In this document: positions 1 through 5,196 of the stretch, one piece after another
Layout: each line of letters begins with the position of its first letter
Numbering within the stretch: the stretch's first letter is position 1
NCBI GenBank assembly: GCA_030744095.1
Contig: JASLRF010000212.1
Coordinates: forward strand, 1 to 5,196
Direction: 5' to 3'
Source of the DNA: Pirellulaceae bacterium
GTDB lineage: Bacteria > Planctomycetota > Planctomycetia > Pirellulales > Pirellulaceae
Length of the DNA stretch: 5,196 nucleotides
The notes under the pieces: generated by a model
The model's input: the letters and a program-made list of their open reading frames with translations, nothing else
The model's database searches: none
What the model was told of the DNA's origin: nothing
Position numbers and translations under genes: made by a program

Positions 1-36
1 TACTTTGTCAAAGTTAAACTTTGGGTTGGGCAAATC

Positions 37-64
37 AGCCGGAGGCGCTAGCCTCCGGCTTTTT
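37..64 (+). terminator. Rho-independent terminator of a gene left of the window
   Basis: A perfect 10-bp stem is formed by AGCCGGAGGC (37-46) and GCCTCCGGCT (51-60), with the loop GCTA, and it runs into five T residues (60-64). The T-run lies on the + strand side only; read on the minus strand the hairpin is followed by mixed sequence, so it should stop rightward transcription. It sits 52 bp beyond the stop of the leftward epoxide hydrolase, so it belongs to a convergent gene outside the window. A frame reading Leu-Cys-Gln-Ser-stop with TAA at 15-17 could be the end of that gene, but this is too short to support. No clear terminator for the hydrolase is visible between 61 and 115, only a weak 5-bp inverted repeat (CCAGA 96-100, TCTGG 107-111) with no T-run. 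Confidence 0.85.
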
Positions 65-115
65 GCGTATGAACCGTGGGCTAGCTAATGGGCGACCAGA
101 GTACATTCTGGCCTC

Positions 116-1414
116 TTACTTGTCGCTTCCGTCGATCGCCCTCTTACGGACTTTGTGGAAGAACTCCCGGACATCTTCAGCCAATAACGCCGGTGTTTCC
201 AGCGCCGCGAAGTGGCCGCCGCGAGACATCTCTGTCCAATGAATGAGTTGCTGGCCAACACTCCGCTCGACCCACGCACGTGGCGGGACATTGATCTCTT
301 TAGGAAACAGCGCAAAGCCTAAGGGCGATGCCAAACCGGTAGATTTAAAGGGAGTCATCGAGGCAGGGCGGGGCTGATTGTGACGCGTTTCAAAATAGAT
401 GCGAACGGATGAAGGGCTGGACTCCGTGACCCAGTAGATCATCACGTTTGTCAGCAGTTCGTCCTTTGTGAAGCTGTTCTCTAGATCACCATGGTGGTCA
501 CTCCAGGCCCAGAACTTGTCTACGATCCACGCTGCGAGGCCGGCGGGCGAGTCGTTCAGTCCGTATCCAAGCGTCAGGGGGCGAGTACTCTGTATGGCGA
601 AGTATGCCGTGTGATCGGCGAGCTCCTCTTGTCGCCGCTGGAATCGCATCGATTCTTCAGCTGTGACACCGCGCATCGGGTCGACACGCGGCGCTCGACT
701 CAGAGGAAAGTTGCTGTGCGAGCCAACGCAATGGCTGCCGTCATTTTCCGCCAGCCAGCGCACGATACCGCTGCCCCAGTCACCACCTTGAGCCCCGTAC
801 TTTCCGTAACCGAGCCGTGCCATCAGTTTGGCGATCACTTCAGCCATGCGTTGCGAATTCCAGCCTCGCTCTTTCGGCAGCTCTGAGAACCCGAATCCCG
901 GTAGTGACGGGCAGACGACATGAAACGCATCTTCCGCACGACCACCATACTTTTCCGGCTCGGTCAACATCGGAATGACCTTGTAGAACTCGTACACCGA
1001 CCCCGGCCACCCGTGGACCAGCACCAACGGCTGAGCATCCTCATGCGGCGATTGGACGTGAATAAAATGCAGATCGAGTCCGTCGATGCGCGTCTTGAAC
1101 TGAGGAAAACCGTTCAGTGCTCGTTCGTGCTTCCTCCAGTCGTACGTTGTCAGCCAGTAATTGACGAGTTCCTTCATTGTTCCGACATCGACACCATAAT
1201 CCCAACCTGTGCCTTCGATCTGGTTCGGCCAACGTGTGGCTGCGAGACGTTGGCGAAGATCAGCGATCACTTCTTCGTCCACGTCGATCGTGAAAGCCTG
1301 GATCTCGCCAGGTTCTGCCGCATAGGACGACGGCGGGGCCATTAAGGTCGGAGCGGTCAAGCAGATCGCCAGCAGGCTGATTTTAGCCGAGGTGCGCGTC
1401 ATGATGCGGTCCAT
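116..1414 (-). CDS. Exported microsomal-type epoxide hydrolase (alpha/beta hydrolase)
   Basis: Likely hydrolyses an epoxide to a vicinal diol through an aspartyl ester intermediate; the substrate is unknown. With the ATG at 1414 the product has 432 residues. A signal peptide is visible: basic start, hydrophobic core about 12-26, and likely signal peptidase I cleavage after Ser-Ser-Tyr-Ala at 32, so it should act outside the cytoplasm. An EHN-type N-terminal region (about 38-125, with RWP at 61-63) precedes the alpha/beta hydrolase fold. Seen motifs are HGWPGS (134-139, oxyanion hole), GGDWGS with nucleophile Asp212, FPKE with likely acid Glu373, and GGHF with His401. The 28-residue Glu-His spacing resembles mammalian microsomal hydrolase. 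Tyr271 and Tyr340 fit the two epoxide-binding tyrosines. Length is close to the family norm. Starts at GTG 1426, ATG 1423 and ATG 1402 are also possible; 1414 was chosen because AAAGGTGA lies 8 nt upstream. It reads in the same direction as gspF, 98 bp downstream of it. Family confidence is high, but a related ester or halide-releasing hydrolase activity cannot be excluded. Confidence 0.9.
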   Translation of the reverse strand: MDRIMTRTSAKISLLAICLTAPTLMAPPSSYAAEPGEIQAFTIDVDEEVIADLRQRLAATRWPNQIEGTGWDYGVDVGTMKELVNYWLTTYDWRKHERALNGFPQFKTRIDGLDLHFIHVQSPHEDAQPLVLVHGWPGSVYEFYKVIPMLTEPEKYGGRAEDAFHVVCPSLPGFGFSELPKERGWNSQRMAEVIAKLMARLGYGKYGAQGGDWGSGIVRWLAENDGSHCVGSHSNFPLSRAPRVDPMRGVTAEESMRFQRRQEELADHTAYFAIQSTRPLTLGYGLNDSPAGLAAWIVDKFWAWSDHHGDLENSFTKDELLTNVMIYWVTESSPSSVRIYFETRHNQPRPASMTPFKSTGLASPLGFALFPKEINVPPRAWVERSVGQQLIHWTEMSRGGHFAALETPALLAEDVREFFHKVRKRAIDGSDK

Positions 1415-1422
1415 TTCAGGCA

Positions 1423-1430
1423 TCACCTTT
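1423..1430 (-). promoter_or_regulatory. Ribosome binding site deciding the hydrolase start
   Basis: On the minus strand the sequence AAAGGTGA ends 8 nt before the ATG at 1414. It is the best Shine-Dalgarno match near the cluster of four possible in-frame starts (GTG 1426, ATG 1423, ATG 1414, ATG 1402). For 1423 and 1426 the site would be too close or overlapping, and for 1402 too far. The preference for 1414 is an inference from spacing. Confidence 0.5.
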
Positions 1431-1494
1431 TCGTATGAAAAGTTTTTGGCTTGTTCCCGCCGGGCGTGTGGCTACGATGCGGCGGCCAAGACAC
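1423..1494 (-). CDS. Possible 23-residue leader peptide between gspF and the hydrolase
   Basis: A GTG at 1494 lies exactly 7 nt after GGAGG of an unusually strong ribosome binding site. It opens a reading frame of 23 codons, VSWPPHRSHTPGGNKPKTFHTKR, closed by a TGA (1425-1423) that shares one base with the ATG at 1423 (TGATG). Translation would pass through the small stem-loop just before the hydrolase start. The peptide is basic and matches no family I recognise; it shows no run of one regulatory amino acid, so a classical attenuator is not indicated. It may be a coupling leader, or the strong binding site may be chance left by a local duplication. It overlaps none of the larger genes on its strand. 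Confidence 0.25.
   Translation of the reverse strand: MSWPPHRSHTPGGNKPKTFHTKR
1427..1442 (-). promoter_or_regulatory. Small stem-loop next to the hydrolase ribosome binding site
   Basis: Read on the minus strand, CTTTTC (1442-1437), loop ATAC, and GAAAAG (1432-1427) form a perfect 6-bp stem. The right arm includes the AAAG of the proposed hydrolase Shine-Dalgarno, so folding in mRNA could lower translation unless a ribosome passes through. Four of the six pairs are A-U, so the hairpin is weak and may have no role. The T-run next to it is on the + strand, where no gene needs it. Confidence 0.3.
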
Positions 1495-1516
1495 TGGATC
1501 ACCTCCACTGGATCAC
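1492..1516. repeat. Tandem 11-bp direct repeat across the gspF stop codon
   Basis: CACTGGATCAC occurs at 1492-1502 and again at 1506-1516, a 14-bp period. On the minus strand the two copies read GGAGTGATCCAGTG and GGAGGTGATCCAGTG. The upstream copy contains the gspF TGA stop (1515-1513), and the downstream copy makes the extended Shine-Dalgarno. It looks like a short slippage duplication. Confidence 0.7.
1496..1506 (-). promoter_or_regulatory. Extended Shine-Dalgarno of 11 bases
   Basis: The minus strand reads GGAGGTGATCC, which is complementary over its whole length to the usual bacterial 16S rRNA 3' end (GGATCACCTCC). That is far more than the 4-6 bases most genes use. It starts 6 nt past the gspF stop codon. 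The nearest correctly spaced start is GTG 1494, opening the 23-codon frame; the hydrolase start is about 80 nt further on, too far to be served directly. Confidence 0.5.
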
Positions 1517-2634
1517 TCCATGAGGCCGTTCAACATCCCCAGGTATTGCGAGAAGAGGGCGAAGATCATGGCGATGATCACGATGCCAACCACCATGAAT
1601 ACGAGCGTACCGGCGGCAACGGTCAACATTCGATAAAAGAGCTTCGCGCGTTCTTCGTATTCTTTCGCGATGATCTCCATCGTCTCACTGATTCGCCCCG
1701 CGACTTCGCCGGTCTGCAGGGCATCCAGAAAGTCGTCAGGAAAGCGATTCGTCTGTTGAAAAGCGTCCGTCATTTCACCGCCTCGCGTGATCACCTTCTG
1801 CATGGTATTGATTTGCGAAGTATAGTAAGTATTCTGCGTGGTCCGCACGGACAGCTCGATCGCCTTGCGTGGATCAATGTCGGTATCGGTCGCCATCGCC
1901 AACGCCCACGTCATCCGCGAGATTGCCAGCGTCTTGATACCGGGACCGATACCGGGCACCTGCATCAGGAGACGAATCATGGGGTCGATGTTAATCAGCT
2001 CGTTCTTGACGGCAAATATCAGACCGGCGATGCCGGCGACAATCACGGCAACGATGCTGGAATAGATGATCAGGCCTCGAGTTCCATACAACCCAAAGAA
2101 CGTGATGGGAGGCGGCTCGGACCCGTTGGTCACCATCCCCAGAATGAAGATCATCAGACCGATCACGAGCACGGCAATAAATAACTCGATCATCGGCCAG
2201 GCGATGCCGATCAAAAAATTCCGCTTCAGCTTGACGAGTTGGTCGTAATGTTCGCCCAGCTTCAAGAAGACCCGCTCGAGCCGCCCGGTCCGCTCACCCA
2301 CTTCGACCATCTCGATCAACAATGGGGGGAAGTAACCACCGGCGGCTCTCATGGCCCCGGTCAGCGTATCGCCCCCGTTGATCTGGTCGCGGATGCGAGC
2401 CATTTCGCTGCGTTGGCGGGTGGAGCCCCGCATCGATTCCGTTTCGAGCACACGCCGAATATCGACTCCTGCGTGCAGGCCGCCACCCACATTGTGGCAA
2501 ACTCGCGCTAGTGCTTTGTTCCCGATCCGGCCAAACAGGCGTTTCTTTGGACGCGCCGTTTGCCACCTCTCCTGAACGGGCCGTTCCTGAACGGGTGGTT
2601 CGGCCGAGCCATGGCGGTCCCTGTCTCTTACCAT
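1513..2634 (-). CDS. Type II secretion / type IV pilus assembly F protein (GspF/PilC family)
   Basis: A polytopic inner-membrane platform protein of the family that, in type II secretion and type IV pilus machines, contacts the assembly ATPase and helps add pilin-like subunits. The product has 373 residues. Two T2SSF repeats are visible at about 42-165 and 236-360, each with a Gly-Glu turn motif (VEVGERTGRLE near 110-120, LQTGEVAGRI near 307-315). Hydrophobic membrane segments lie at about 140-168, 187-209 and 336-361. Length is slightly below the usual 400. The first 40 residues are strongly charged, carry a tandem PVQER repeat (15-24), and replace the usual N-terminal segment. The start is well supported by AAAGGAG 7 nt upstream. 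No gspE, gspD or pseudopilin gene lies beside it; the flanking genes are the hydrolase and, divergently, tyrA. It may therefore be an orphan F protein serving a machine encoded elsewhere. The family is clear; which machine it belongs to is not. Confidence 0.92.
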   Translation of the reverse strand: MVRDRDRHGSAEPPVQERPVQERWQTARPKKRLFGRIGNKALARVCHNVGGGLHAGVDIRRVLETESMRGSTRQRSEMARIRDQINGGDTLTGAMRAAGGYFPPLLIEMVEVGERTGRLERVFLKLGEHYDQLVKLKRNFLIGIAWPMIELFIAVLVIGLMIFILGMVTNGSEPPPITFFGLYGTRGLIIYSSIVAVIVAGIAGLIFAVKNELINIDPMIRLLMQVPGIGPGIKTLAISRMTWALAMATDTDIDPRKAIELSVRTTQNTYYTSQINTMQKVITRGGEMTDAFQQTNRFPDDFLDALQTGEVAGRISETMEIIAKEYEERAKLFYRMLTVAAGTLVFMVVGIVIIAMIFALFSQYLGMLNGLME

Positions 2635-2641
2635 CTGAGTG

Positions 2642-2648
2642 CTCCTTT
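2642..2648 (-). promoter_or_regulatory. Ribosome binding site of the gspF-like gene
   Basis: The minus strand reads AAAGGAG, followed by 7 nt and the ATG at 2634. This near-consensus site fixes the gspF-like start and shows that the charged N-terminal tail is probably translated. Confidence 0.8.
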
Positions 2649-2719
2649 GGCATATCTCTCAGCTTATGCTGCCAGAACGCGGAAGTGTAGCCTCCCCCAC
2701 AGTCAAATCCGGCTCGATC

Positions 2720-2728
2720 TGGTACAAT
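2720..2728 (+). promoter_or_regulatory. Candidate extended -10 promoter for tyrA-purL
   Basis: TGGTACAAT fits an extended -10 element (TGn followed by a hexamer with five of six consensus bases). A -35 hexamer at the normal distance (around 2700-2705) is poor, as expected for extended -10 promoters. Transcription would begin near 2735, leaving a leader of about 20 nt before the tyrA ATG. The remaining divergent gap (2649-2719) holds no clear minus-strand promoter for gspF; a 5-bp inverted repeat GCATA/TATGC (2650-2654, 2665-2669) is the only other structure noticed. Confidence 0.4.
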
Positions 2729-2757
2729 CGGCGTTCACCTGCCGGCAAGCCGTCATC

Positions 2758-3615
2758 ATGAAGCAATGGGATACAGTAGCAATCGTTGGCGTGGGCCTGA
2801 TCGGGGGGTCGATCGGCCTGGCCTTGCGTGAGCGCCAATTGGCTCGAACGATTCTTGGCATCGGTCGCCGTTCGGCCAGCTTGCGCAAGGCGAAAAAGCG
2901 CGGTGCCGTCATGGGCACGACGATGGACCTTGCCCGTGGTGTTGCCAGCGCGGATCTGATCGTTGTTTGCACTCCCGTGGCGGATATTGTCGCGCGTGTG
3001 TTGGAGGTCGCTGACGCGTGTCCCGCGACGGCACTGATCACCGACGTTGGAAGCACAAAAGCCGCGATTGTTGGACAGCTTGACAAGGCACTCAATACAA
3101 AGGGGGATGGTCGAGCGACTTTTGTTGGCAGCCATCCACTGGCGGGCAGCGAGAAGACCGGACCGCAGTCCGCACGTGCCGACCTGTTCGAAAACCGCGC
3201 CGTCATCGTGACGCCCGCACGGAGAACGCCCACGTCTGCCGTCGCGCTGATCAAGTCACTTTGGGAGAGTGTGGGTGCCACCGTCCTAACCAAGACGCCA
3301 CAAGACCACGATCAGTCCGTGGCGGCCATTAGCCATTTGCCGCATCTGTTGGCCTCGGCGCTGGCAAATGCCACTCCGTCAGTGGATTTGTGTCTGGCTG
3401 CCGGCGGCTGGCTCGATACGACGCGCGTCGCTGCGGCTGACGCCGAACTTTGGCGCCAGATCCTGGCGGACAATCGGCTGCACGTCTTGAAGTCGTTAGA
3501 CAAGTTTGAGAAAGTGCTGACGAAGTATCGTCTGGCGCTCGAAAAAGACGATCAAAACAAACTGCTGAAACTCTTGGAAGCGGGAAAACTGCATCGTGAA
3601 TCTGTGGGAAATTGA
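2758..3615 (+). CDS. tyrA: Prephenate (or arogenate) dehydrogenase
   Basis: Oxidative decarboxylation of prephenate or arogenate in tyrosine biosynthesis, in the cytoplasm. The product has 285 residues, the usual size of a stand-alone TyrA core with no ACT or chorismate mutase domain. The Rossmann motif [10 protein letters not shown] is at 11-20. The strand 2 end reads GIGRR (34-38), with Arg where NAD-specific enzymes have Asp, so NADP use is possible. DVGSTK (96-101), [12 protein letters not shown] (124-135, catalytic His126), SHLPH (192-196) and TTRVA (221-225, substrate-binding Arg223) match conserved family sites. The ATG at 2758 was chosen because it lies directly before the Rossmann strand; the frame stays open to 2560, but that stretch crosses the divergent gap and the gspF gene. 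The ribosome binding site is weak. The end overlaps purL by 20 bp. Prephenate versus arogenate preference cannot be read from the sequence. Confidence 0.93.
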   Translation: MKQWDTVAIVGVGLIGGSIGLALRERQLARTILGIGRRSASLRKAKKRGAVMGTTMDLARGVASADLIVVCTPVADIVARVLEVADACPATALITDVGSTKAAIVGQLDKALNTKGDGRATFVGSHPLAGSEKTGPQSARADLFENRAVIVTPARRTPTSAVALIKSLWESVGATVLTKTPQDHDQSVAAISHLPHLLASALANATPSVDLCLAAGGWLDTTRVAAADAELWRQILADNRLHVLKSLDKFEKVLTKYRLALEKDDQNKLLKLLEAGKLHRESVGN

Positions 3616-5196
3616 CATCTATCCAGCCGATGACCAGCCAGATTTGCTGGGCCGGACCGTGGCCGCTGACGCCGCCGAATTGGGAATCTGCCAGGATCTC
3701 GAGGCGCAAAGCGTATGTGGCTTCCTGGTCCAAGGTGATCTCAGCGAAGCGCAAGCGAACCAACTCGCTAACGAACTATTCGCCGATGGCGTAGTCCAGC
3801 GAACGGTCGTGGCTCCCGTCGGTGATCAGCGGTTGAGCCAACCGCCCAGCGCCGGGTCTCGATTGGTCCATGTGATGCCCAAACCAGGTGTGATGGATCC
3901 GGTGGCACAGAGTGCGATCGAGGCCATTTCGGACTTTGGGTTCGCGGCGGACGCCGTACGTACGTTGCGCAAGTACTGGCTGCCCGATATTACCGACGAC
4001 ACGTTTGACAAGGTGTGTGGCCGCATTCTGGCGAACGATTCGATCGAACAGGTCGTGCAGGGCCCGTTGTCTCTGGATCGGTTGGACTTGGGCGAACCGT
4101 ACCAGTTTGAACTGGTGCACGTGACGATACGAGATCTGGACGACGATCAACTGATAGAGTTAAGCCGCACCGGTCAGTTGTATTTGACCTTGGTCGAAAT
4201 GCAGACCATTGCGGCGCATTTCCGCAAATTGGAACGGGAGCCCACCGACGCCGAGTTGGAGAGCATCGCTCAGACGTGGAGCGAGCATTGCAGCCACAAG
4301 ACGCTGGCAGGGCGGATTGCCTACCGCGACGAAAACGGCGTACGACACTTCGAGAACATGCTGAAGGAGACGATCTTCGCGGCTACAGTCCAGATTCGGG
4401 AAAGACTGGGGGACGACGATTGGTGTGTCAGCGTGTTTAAGGACAACGCCGGCATCGTGCGTTTCGACGACCAACACAACGTTGTTTTCAAAGTCGAAAC
4501 ACACAATCATCCGTCCGCCTTGGAACCGTACGGCGGAGCCAACACCGGAATTGGCGGTGTGATTCGAGATCCGATGGGAACGGGCTTGGGAGCAAAGCCG
4601 ATTTGCAACACAGATGTGTTCTGCTTCGCGCCCCCGGAGACGCCAGGCGACAGCCTGCCCGCCGGTGTTCTGCACCCTCGTCGTGTCATGAAACGGGTTG
4701 TCGCCGGCGTCCGCGATTACGGCAATCGGATGGGGATTCCAACGGTCAATGGCGCGGTCTATTTTGATCCCCGCTACCTCGGCAACCCGCTGGTCTATTG
4801 CGGCAACGTCGGCTTGATTCCACGTGACAAGTCCGAAAAGGAGACGCAGCCGGGCGATTGGATTGTCGCCGTCGGCGGTCGCACCGGACGTGACGGCATT
4901 CATGGTGCAACATTCAGTTCAGCCGAACTTACCAGCGAAAGCGACGAACTGTCTGGTGGTGCCGTGCAGATCGGCAATGCCATCATGGAGAAGATGGTGT
5001 TGGATGTGATCATGCAAGCTCGCGATCGGAACTTGTACAGCGCCATCACCGATTGCGGTGCTGGAGGGTTTTCCAGCGCCGTCGGCGAAATGGGCGAAGA
5101 CGTTGGCGCGGAAGTCTGGCTGGACAAGGCGCCGGTTAAATACGCTGGGCTGTCATATACGGAAATCTGGATTTCAGAAGCCCAGGAACGAATGGT
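3596..5196 (+). CDS. purL: Phosphoribosylformylglycinamidine synthase with PurS-like N-terminus (partial, 3' end beyond window)
   Basis: Converts FGAR, ATP and glutamine-derived ammonia to FGAM, the fourth step of purine synthesis. The first 533 codons are present and the frame is open to the edge. Residues 2-78 and about 89-160 look like two PurS-type repeats; the second carries the hallmark [12 protein letters not shown] (91-102), while the first has lost the KPG core. A linker follows, with EM (201-202) and [20 protein letters not shown] (216-235, catalytic-region His231). The synthase domain shows ETHNHP (301-306), EPYGGANTG and IRDP (Asp325, metal/ATP region), GVRDYGN and [20 protein letters not shown] (430-440), and [12 protein letters not shown] (484-495). 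GTG at 3596 is the only start codon between the in-frame stop at 3566-3568 and the protein start; GGGAA lies about 9 nt upstream. The 20-bp overlap with tyrA implies one transcript. Whether a PurQ glutaminase domain is fused at the C-terminus cannot be seen. Confidence 0.95.
   Translation, partial: MNLWEIDIYPADDQPDLLGRTVAADAAELGICQDLEAQSVCGFLVQGDLSEAQANQLANELFADGVVQRTVVAPVGDQRLSQPPSAGSRLVHVMPKPGVMDPVAQSAIEAISDFGFAADAVRTLRKYWLPDITDDTFDKVCGRILANDSIEQVVQGPLSLDRLDLGEPYQFELVHVTIRDLDDDQLIELSRTGQLYLTLVEMQTIAAHFRKLEREPTDAELESIAQTWSEHCSHKTLAGRIAYRDENGVRHFENMLKETIFAATVQIRERLGDDDWCVSVFKDNAGIVRFDDQHNVVFKVETHNHPSALEPYGGANTGIGGVIRDPMGTGLGAKPICNTDVFCFAPPETPGDSLPAGVLHPRRVMKRVVAGVRDYGNRMGIPTVNGAVYFDPRYLGNPLVYCGNVGLIPRDKSEKETQPGDWIVAVGGRTGRDGIHGATFSSAELTSESDELSGGAVQIGNAIMEKMVLDVIMQARDRNLYSAITDCGAGGFSSAVGEMGEDVGAEVWLDKAPVKYAGLSYTEIWISEAQERM

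Noticed and set aside
96..111. Terminator for the epoxide hydrolase
   Set aside because: The inverted repeat has only 5-bp arms and no T-run on the minus strand.
491..1345. Two + strand open frames (491-886 and 920-1345)
   Set aside because: Both are antisense to the epoxide hydrolase, whose catalytic motifs are all intact on the minus strand.
1427..1447. Rho-independent terminator on the + strand (hairpin followed by five T)
   Set aside because: The stem is short and AT-rich, and no + strand gene ends before it.
1435..2184. 249-codon open frame on the + strand, rich in His and Asp
   Set aside because: It lies antisense to the well-supported gspF-like gene, has low-complexity composition, and shows no family motif.
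2560..2757. N-terminal extension of tyrA by 66 codons
   Set aside because: It would cross the divergent promoter region and the start of gspF, and the Rossmann motif begins right after the ATG at 2758.
4160..4903. 247-codon open frame on the minus strand
   Set aside because: It is antisense to purL, where every conserved synthase motif is in the + frame; it is a shadow of GC-biased codons.
1..5196. CRISPR array, tRNA, rRNA, insertion sequence or defence system
   Set aside because: No regularly spaced repeats, cloverleaf sequence, rRNA gene, transposase or paired long inverted repeats were seen; the genes are metabolic or secretion-related.

Overview
The window looks like chromosomal DNA of moderately high GC from a Gram-negative-type bacterium, most likely a planctomycete (Pirellulales-like). 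That placement is an inference. It rests on the gene styles: a secreted microsomal-type epoxide hydrolase, an isolated type II secretion F protein with a charged N-terminal tail, and a PurL with a fused PurS-like front end. No rRNA, tRNA, mobile element or CRISPR array is visible.

Layout. At the left edge a strong rho-independent terminator (37-64, + strand) closes a gene that lies outside the window. Two genes then read leftward on the minus strand: a GspF/PilC-type inner-membrane protein (1513-2634) and, downstream of it, an exported epoxide hydrolase (116-1414). The 98 bp between them is not plain spacer. It holds a short tandem repeat across the gspF stop, an 11-base perfect extended Shine-Dalgarno, a possible 23-codon leader ORF whose TGA overlaps an ATG, and a small stem-loop touching the hydrolase ribosome binding site. 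A 123-bp divergent gap (2635-2757) separates this pair from a rightward operon: prephenate/arogenate dehydrogenase tyrA (2758-3615), overlapped by 20 bp by purL (GTG start at 3596), which runs off the right edge.

How the genes work together. tyrA (tyrosine synthesis) and purL (fourth step of purine synthesis) form a tight two-gene housekeeping unit, probably translationally coupled. The gspF-hydrolase pair may be one transcript, but no functional link between them is evident. All four main genes are recognisable families with their key residues in place. I do not see a clearly new biological system. The most unusual structure is the gspF-hydrolase junction.
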